Positions 59,533 through 64,000 of a DNA stretch of 64,000 nt are shown here, in pieces. A program made the position numbers and the translations under genes. The notes beneath the pieces are model-generated. The model worked only from the letters and a program-made list of their open reading frames with translations, made no database searches and was not told the origin of the DNA. This stretch comes from Rhizobium deserti. Lineage in GTDB: Bacteria > Pseudomonadota > Alphaproteobacteria > Rhizobiales > Rhizobiaceae. The stretch is taken from the NCBI RefSeq assembly GCF_004358025.1, contig NZ_SMTL01000002.1, positions 868,001 to 932,000 of the forward strand. Reading direction: 5' to 3'. Every line of letters starts with the position of its first letter. The stretch's first letter is position 1.

Positions 59533-61419
59533 ATGAATGAGCGTCCAGAACTCCTCCACATCGAAGGTCTGAACGTTTCCTTTCCTGTACTGGGTGGCGC
59601 CATCCACGCCGTCAAGGATTTCGGCATGCGGATCAGGCCGGGCAAGGTCACCGCACTTGTCGGCGAGTCCGGATCCGGTAAATCGGCGCTTGGCCGCGCC
59701 GTGATGGGCATCGAAACCAAGATCGCCCGCATCACCGGCTGCGCCATGTTCAACGACCACGCAACCGGCGAAAACCTGGATCTCATCAAGCTGCCGCGCG
59801 ACGGGCGAAAGATCCGCGCCATACGCGGCGGCCGGATCGGCATGATCTTCCAGGAGCCGATGACCTCGTTTTCGCCGATCCACACGGTCGGCAATCAGAT
59901 CGAGGAGACTCTGCGCATCCACAAGCCGCTCTCAGTGTCGGAACGCCGCGAAAGCTGCGAGGAAATGCTGAAGCTCGTCGGCTTCGAAGAGCCGCAACGG
60001 GTGTTCGACATGTATCCGTTCGAGCTGTCCGGCGGCATGCGGCAAAGGGCGATGATCGCCATGGCGCTGATCTGCCGTCCGGCGCTGCTGATCGCCGACG
60101 AGCCGACGACGGCGCTTGACGTCACGATCCAGGCGCAAATCCTCAAGCTTCTGCAGGAGCTCCAGTCGCAGCTCGGCATGGCCATGCTTCTTATTACCCA
60201 TGATCTGGGCGTCGTGGCGAGCATGGCCGATGAAGTGGTCGTCATGTATCGCGGCGAAGTGATGGAAGCCGGCACGGCATCCGACATTTTCCGCCATCCG
60301 CAGCATCCCTATACGCAAGGCCTCATGGCCGCCGTTCCGGATTTCGACCGCCCCCGCAGCGAGCGGCTGAAGCCGCTGCGGGAGATCCAGGTCGACACGG
60401 CCGGGCTGATGGACAAGCGCAAATCGGAAAAGGTGCTGCCCGAGGTCGTGCTGTCCGTCCAGCATGTCAGCAAATCCTTCGCCACCAAGCAGTCCGGCAA
60501 TTTCGGCTTCGGCGCGACGCAAAAAACGATCGCCGTCAACGATGTCAGCTTCGACATCATGCGGGGCGAAACGCTGGGCCTGGTGGGCGAAAGCGGATGC
60601 GGCAAGACAACGCTCAGCAAGCTTTTGATGCGCGGGCTGAAGGCGGACCAAGGCGAGGTGATCTATAACGGCGAAGCCGGTCCGATCGACGTGCTGGGCG
60701 CCCGCGGCGATGCCCTGCAGGACCTGCACACGAAGATCCAGATGGTCTTCCAGGACCCGGTTTCTTCTCTCTCCCCGCGCATGACCGTGCGCAATATCGT
60801 CCGCGAGCCGCTCGACATCCACAAGCGCGGCGACCGGAAGAAGCGCCAAGCCATCATCCGCAAGCTGATCCATGCGGTCGGTTTGCCCGACAGCGCGCTG
60901 GTACGCTACCCGCACAGCTTCTCCGGGGGCCAGCGGCAGCGTATCGGCATAGCAAGGTCCCTCGCGCTCGGTCCCGACCTGCTTATCCTCGACGAGCCGG
61001 TATCGGCCCTCGACGTTTCCATCCAGGCGCAGATCCTCAACCTGATGAAGGACCTGAAGAGCGAGCTTGGCCTGACCTATCTGTTCATTTCCCACAATCT
61101 GGCGGTCGTCAATTACATGGCCGACAGGGTTGCGGTCATGTATGCCGGGCGCATCGTCGAGATCGGCTCCTGCGAAACGATCATGCGCCAGCCGGTGCAT
61201 CCCTATACCAAGAAGCTTCTCGCCGCGGTGCCGCTGCCCAATCTCGACCACAAGCTCGACTTCAACACGGCCGGCGTTTCGAGCGCCTCGGCACGCAAGA
61301 TCTGGGGCAAGCAGTTCCTGGAGGACAGGGCGGCGGGCGATCTGACGCATATCGACCTCGGAAATGGCCATATGGTGCTCGCCCGCAGCAATGTCGATGC
61401 GCGGGAGCTGGTGCCATGA
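59533..61419 (+). CDS. Peptide-type ABC transporter ATPase, fused double domain
   Basis: A 628-residue protein with two ABC ATPase halves, as in YejF/DppDF fusions. First half: Walker A VGESGSGKSALG, signature LSGGMRQRAMIAMAL and Walker B LLIADEPTTALD. Second half: Walker A VGESGCGKTTLSK, signature FSGGQRQRIGIARSLAL and Walker B LLILDEPVSALD. Each half has an oligopeptide-type C-terminal extension (HPQHPYTQGLMAAVPD and HPYTKKLLAAVPLP). It powers import by the transporter whose other parts follow. The binding-protein gene begins 4 bases before its stop. Confidence 0.94.
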   Translation: MNERPELLHIEGLNVSFPVLGGAIHAVKDFGMRIRPGKVTALVGESGSGKSALGRAVMGIETKIARITGCAMFNDHATGENLDLIKLPRDGRKIRAIRGGRIGMIFQEPMTSFSPIHTVGNQIEETLRIHKPLSVSERRESCEEMLKLVGFEEPQRVFDMYPFELSGGMRQRAMIAMALICRPALLIADEPTTALDVTIQAQILKLLQELQSQLGMAMLLITHDLGVVASMADEVVVMYRGEVMEAGTASDIFRHPQHPYTQGLMAAVPDFDRPRSERLKPLREIQVDTAGLMDKRKSEKVLPEVVLSVQHVSKSFATKQSGNFGFGATQKTIAVNDVSFDIMRGETLGLVGESGCGKTTLSKLLMRGLKADQGEVIYNGEAGPIDVLGARGDALQDLHTKIQMVFQDPVSSLSPRMTVRNIVREPLDIHKRGDRKKRQAIIRKLIHAVGLPDSALVRYPHSFSGGQRQRIGIARSLALGPDLLILDEPVSALDVSIQAQILNLMKDLKSELGLTYLFISHNLAVVNYMADRVAVMYAGRIVEIGSCETIMRQPVHPYTKKLLAAVPLPNLDHKLDFNTAGVSSASARKIWGKQFLEDRAAGDLTHIDLGNGHMVLARSNVDARELVP

Positions 61420-63317
61420 TGCTGCGCCGGCATGTGCTTGCCCTGCTCGGAGGGGCGCTGGTTGCCCGCCCAGCGCTTGCCGCCTACAGCCAGTCCGACT
61501 TCGTTGGGAAAATGTCGCCCAAGCAGCCGCTGCCACCGGTGGATCAACGGTTGCCGAAGGTGCCGCGGGTGATCAATCTCAAAGAAAAGGGACTGGCGCC
61601 CGGCCGCTATGGCGGCACGGTGCGGATGCTGATCGGAGGCCAGCGCGACATTCGTTACATGCCGATCTTCAGCTATAGCCGGCTTGTCGGCTATGACCGG
61701 GACCTGAAGCTCGAAGCGGATATCCTGGAGGGTTTCGAGGTGGAGGACGAGCGCGTCTTCACCTTCCATCTTCGGGAAGGTCATCGCTGGTCCGACGGCA
61801 GCCCGTTCACCGCCGAAGATTTCCGGTATGTCTGGGAGGACGTTTTCCACGTCAAGGACCTGGCCCGCGGCGGCCCGCCTGCTTCCCTTCTCGTCAACGG
61901 CAAGCACCCCCGTTTCGAGGTGATCAACGAGCGCACCGTGCGCTATAGCTGGGACGACCCGAACCCGGATTTCCTGACCGACCAGGCCTCTCCTTCGCCG
62001 ACCCGGCTGATGTTCCCGTCGGCTTATCTCAAGCAGTTCCACGCCAAATATCAGACAAAGGCGCTTCTCGACCAGTATATCGCCAAATACCGCGTGCAGA
62101 ACTGGGGCGCGCTGCACCAGACCGTGTCGCGCACGGTTCGGCCGGAGAATCCGGATCTGCCGACGCTCGATGCCTGGCGCAACCGCACCACACCGCCGTC
62201 GGAGCAATACCTTTTCGAGCGTAACCCCTATTACCACCGGATCGACGAAACGGGCCAGCAGCTTCCCTATGTGGATAGGATCCTGCTCGGCGTCAGCTCT
62301 TCGGATCTGATCGCGGCTAAGACTGGGACTGGCGAAAGCGATCTTCAGGTCACCAATCTGGACTTCGCAGATTATACATTCCTGAAGAATGCCGAGCAGC
62401 GCTACCCGATCAAGGTCGACCTTTGGAAGCAGACGCGCGGCTCGCGCATCGCGCTCATCCCCAACCTCAACTGCAAGGATGAGGTCTGGCGCAAGGTGCT
62501 GCAGGATGTCCGCGTCCGCCGTGCCCTGTCGCTCGCCATCAACCGGGGCGAGATCAACAAGGCCGTGTTCTACGGCCTCGCTAAGGAGAGCGCCAATTCG
62601 ATCCTGCCGGACAGCCCGCTGTTCAAGCCGGAATACCGGGACTCCTGGTCTGCCTTTGACCTGGCGCGGGCAAAGGCGCTGCTGGACGAGGCGGGCCTCC
62701 CCATGGACGAGGAAACCGGAACGCGGCTGCTGCCGGACGGCCGCCCGGCGACGATCATCGTCGAGAGCACCGGCGAATATGCCTTCGAGACGGACGTGCT
62801 GGAACTGCTGACCGATCAATGGCGGCAGGTCGGCATTAAGATCTTCCTGCATGTCGCCCAGCGCGAGCTGCTGCGCCGCAGAGTGAAGAGCGGCGACACG
62901 ATCATGTCCGTCGGCCAGGGCCTGGACAATGGCGTGCCGACGCCGGACATGTCGCCCAAGGAGCTTGCGCCGACCAGCGACGACCAGTTGCAATGGCCGC
63001 TCTGGGGGCTGCATGCCCTGTCCGGCGGCCATGACGGGCGACCGCCGGACCTGCCGGAGGCAATGAAGCTTCTCGAACTGATGGGCGAATGGCGGGCCGC
63101 CGTGGATATGCCTCAGCGTGCCGAGGCATGGCACAAGATGCTGAGCCTCTTCACCGATCAGGTCTTCACCATCGGCATCGTCAATTCGACCCTGCAGCCC
63201 GTGGTGCGCTCTACCCATCTCAGAAACATGCCGGCCGAGGCGCTCTACGGCTTCGATCCGACCTCCTATCTCGGGGTCTATCTGCCGGATACCTTCTGGT
63301 ACGAGGAAAGGGCCTGA
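61416..63317 (+). CDS. Peptide/nickel-type ABC transporter substrate-binding protein
   Basis: A 633-residue family-5 binding protein with a signal peptide (RRHVLALLGGALVARPALA). The mature protein has EDERVFTFHLREGHRWSDG, SPFTAEDFRYVWEDV and ALSLAINRGEINKAVFYG, the usual family-5 blocks. It binds a peptide, sugar or opine-like substrate in the periplasm; the ligand cannot be named. ATG overlaps the ATPase stop by 4 bases (ATGA). The permease follows 1 base after its stop codon. Confidence 0.92.
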   Translation: MMLRRHVLALLGGALVARPALAAYSQSDFVGKMSPKQPLPPVDQRLPKVPRVINLKEKGLAPGRYGGTVRMLIGGQRDIRYMPIFSYSRLVGYDRDLKLEADILEGFEVEDERVFTFHLREGHRWSDGSPFTAEDFRYVWEDVFHVKDLARGGPPASLLVNGKHPRFEVINERTVRYSWDDPNPDFLTDQASPSPTRLMFPSAYLKQFHAKYQTKALLDQYIAKYRVQNWGALHQTVSRTVRPENPDLPTLDAWRNRTTPPSEQYLFERNPYYHRIDETGQQLPYVDRILLGVSSSDLIAAKTGTGESDLQVTNLDFADYTFLKNAEQRYPIKVDLWKQTRGSRIALIPNLNCKDEVWRKVLQDVRVRRALSLAINRGEINKAVFYGLAKESANSILPDSPLFKPEYRDSWSAFDLARAKALLDEAGLPMDEETGTRLLPDGRPATIIVESTGEYAFETDVLELLTDQWRQVGIKIFLHVAQRELLRRRVKSGDTIMSVGQGLDNGVPTPDMSPKELAPTSDDQLQWPLWGLHALSGGHDGRPPDLPEAMKLLELMGEWRAAVDMPQRAEAWHKMLSLFTDQVFTIGIVNSTLQPVVRSTHLRNMPAEALYGFDPTSYLGVYLPDTFWYEERA

Positions 63318-63318
63318 T

Positions 63319-64000
63319 ATGCTCCGCTATATCCTGTGGCGCATCATGGTGATGATCCCGACGCTGGTGATGATCTCGCTGCTGATCTTCACGATCATCG
63401 AGCTGCCGCCCGGCGACTATTTCGAAAGCTATGTGGAGCAGCTGAAGGCGATCGGCGAAAAGGCCGACATGCAGGAAATCGAGGACCTGCGCGCCCGCTA
63501 CGGCTTCGACAAGTCCGAGCCGGTGCGCTACCTCAACTGGGTCAGCGGCATGGTGACGGGCGATTTTGGATATTCCTTCGAATACCGCATGCCGGTGACC
63601 GATGTGGTGGGCGACCGCGTCTGGCTGACCATCCTCGTCTCGACCGTGACCATCATCGTCACCTGGCTTCTCGCCTTTCCGATCGGCGTCTACTCGGCGA
63701 CCCATCAATACAGTTGGGGCGACTATGGCCTCACCCTGCTCGGACTGATCGGCCTGGCCGTGCCGAATTTCGTGCTGGCGCTAGTGTTGATGTATTTTGC
63801 CAATATCTGGTTCGGCACCTCGATCGGTCACCTGATGGACCAGCAATATCTTTCCGAGCCGATGAGCTGGGCGAAGGTGAAATCCATTCTGGAACATATC
63901 TGGATCCCGGTCATCATCATCGGCACGGCCGGAACGGCGGGCATGGTGCGGCGTCTGAGGGCCAATCTGCTTGACGAACTCAACAAGCAATATGTGATGA
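63319..64000 (+). CDS. Peptide-type ABC transporter permease, partial
   Basis: The first 227 codons of a permease that continues beyond the window. N-terminal helix MLRYILWRIMVMIPTLVMIS; the OppB-type entry block IIELPPGDYFESYVEQLKA; then QEIEDLRARYGFDKSEPVRYL and GMVTGDFGYSFEYRMPV. Segments near VSTVTIIVTWLLAFPIGVY and GLAVPNFVLALVLMYF are membrane helices. It forms half of the importer channel; the second permease is expected beyond the window. The start follows the binding-protein stop directly. Confidence 0.92.
   Translation, partial: MLRYILWRIMVMIPTLVMISLLIFTIIELPPGDYFESYVEQLKAIGEKADMQEIEDLRARYGFDKSEPVRYLNWVSGMVTGDFGYSFEYRMPVTDVVGDRVWLTILVSTVTIIVTWLLAFPIGVYSATHQYSWGDYGLTLLGLIGLAVPNFVLALVLMYFANIWFGTSIGHLMDQQYLSEPMSWAKVKSILEHIWIPVIIIGTAGTAGMVRRLRANLLDELNKQYVM

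Noticed and set aside
61203-63218. A 671-codon open frame on the minus strand
   Set aside because: Antisense to the substrate-binding protein, whose family-5 motifs are unmistakable; the antisense product has no recognisable domain.
1-64000. tRNA, rRNA, CRISPR arrays, insertion sequences or phage genes
   Set aside because: Intergenic spaces were read on both strands; no cloverleaf-like sequence, regularly spaced repeats, transposase or phage structural genes were seen. A tRNA scan would be needed to exclude them fully.

Overview
The window is GC-rich, densely packed chromosomal DNA from an alphaproteobacterium, most likely a Rhizobiaceae member (Rhizobium/Agrobacterium-like). This rests on gene content: an lpiA-like/acvB pair, a rhizobial-type (class 3) asparaginase, choline-sulfate genes betC-betB-betA, a TIGR03808-type Tat-exported repeat protein, a DUF1127 small protein, and an MCP ending in a WEEF-type tail. 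No rRNA, tRNA, CRISPR array, insertion sequence, prophage or origin was recognised by eye.

Layout. 1-4 kb: the end of a DUF853 ATPase gene, an orphan hicB with a hicA remnant, a PhnA-like protein, a LysR remnant and two short-chain dehydrogenases, one paired with an HxlR regulator. 4-9.3 kb: a potassium-channel-like protein, VOC and DUF1579 proteins divergent from a MarR gene with a clear palindromic operator, a cupin, a LysE exporter, and ohr/ohrR. 9.3-15.4 kb: two tandem L,D-transpeptidase lipoproteins, a chemoreceptor, a thioredoxin-reductase-like enzyme and a Tat-type hydrolase. 15.4-24 kb: an exonuclease/ATP-dependent ligase pair, an MFS exporter with a MarR regulator, a diguanylate cyclase, a beta-helix protein and a ParDE module. 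24-32 kb: two GSTs, asparaginase, DUF3750, DUF1127, a probable unlisted 24-residue peptide gene, a HigBA-like module, a quinone oxidoreductase and an EAL-CBS-GGDEF protein.

32-38 kb: betC-betB and betA convert choline-O-sulfate to glycine betaine. A toxin-antitoxin module on the opposite strand separates betB from betA, and a second one lies 2 bp after betA. betI is not at this locus. 38-42 kb: two small envelope proteins, then lpiA-like-acvB with 4-bp overlap; the LpiA-like protein lacks the large flippase half. 42-51 kb: sulfate assimilation, with sbp-cysTWA uptake genes, an Rrf2 regulator and divergent cysH-cysD-cysN. CysH has the paired cysteines of APS reductases and no cysC is present, so the APS-reductase route is predicted.

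51-54.3 kb: the most unusual locus, a 908-residue ABC-exporter-like protein whose Walker A, Walker B and signature motifs are all degraded and whose ATPase region is interrupted by about 290 extra residues carrying a repeated motif. It is followed by a stand-alone cyclic-nucleotide-binding protein. 54.4-59.3 kb: a surface-polysaccharide group (methyltransferase, nucleotide-sugar dehydrogenase, GT4, polysaccharide deacetylase, DXD glycosyltransferase). 59.5-64 kb: a peptide-type ABC importer ordered ATPase, binding protein, permease, running off the window.

Five toxin-antitoxin loci, one decayed, lie within about 37 kb. Three of the intact ones have clear palindromes next to the first gene. 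Start codons were chosen by ribosome-binding site, overlap with the preceding gene and domain boundaries.
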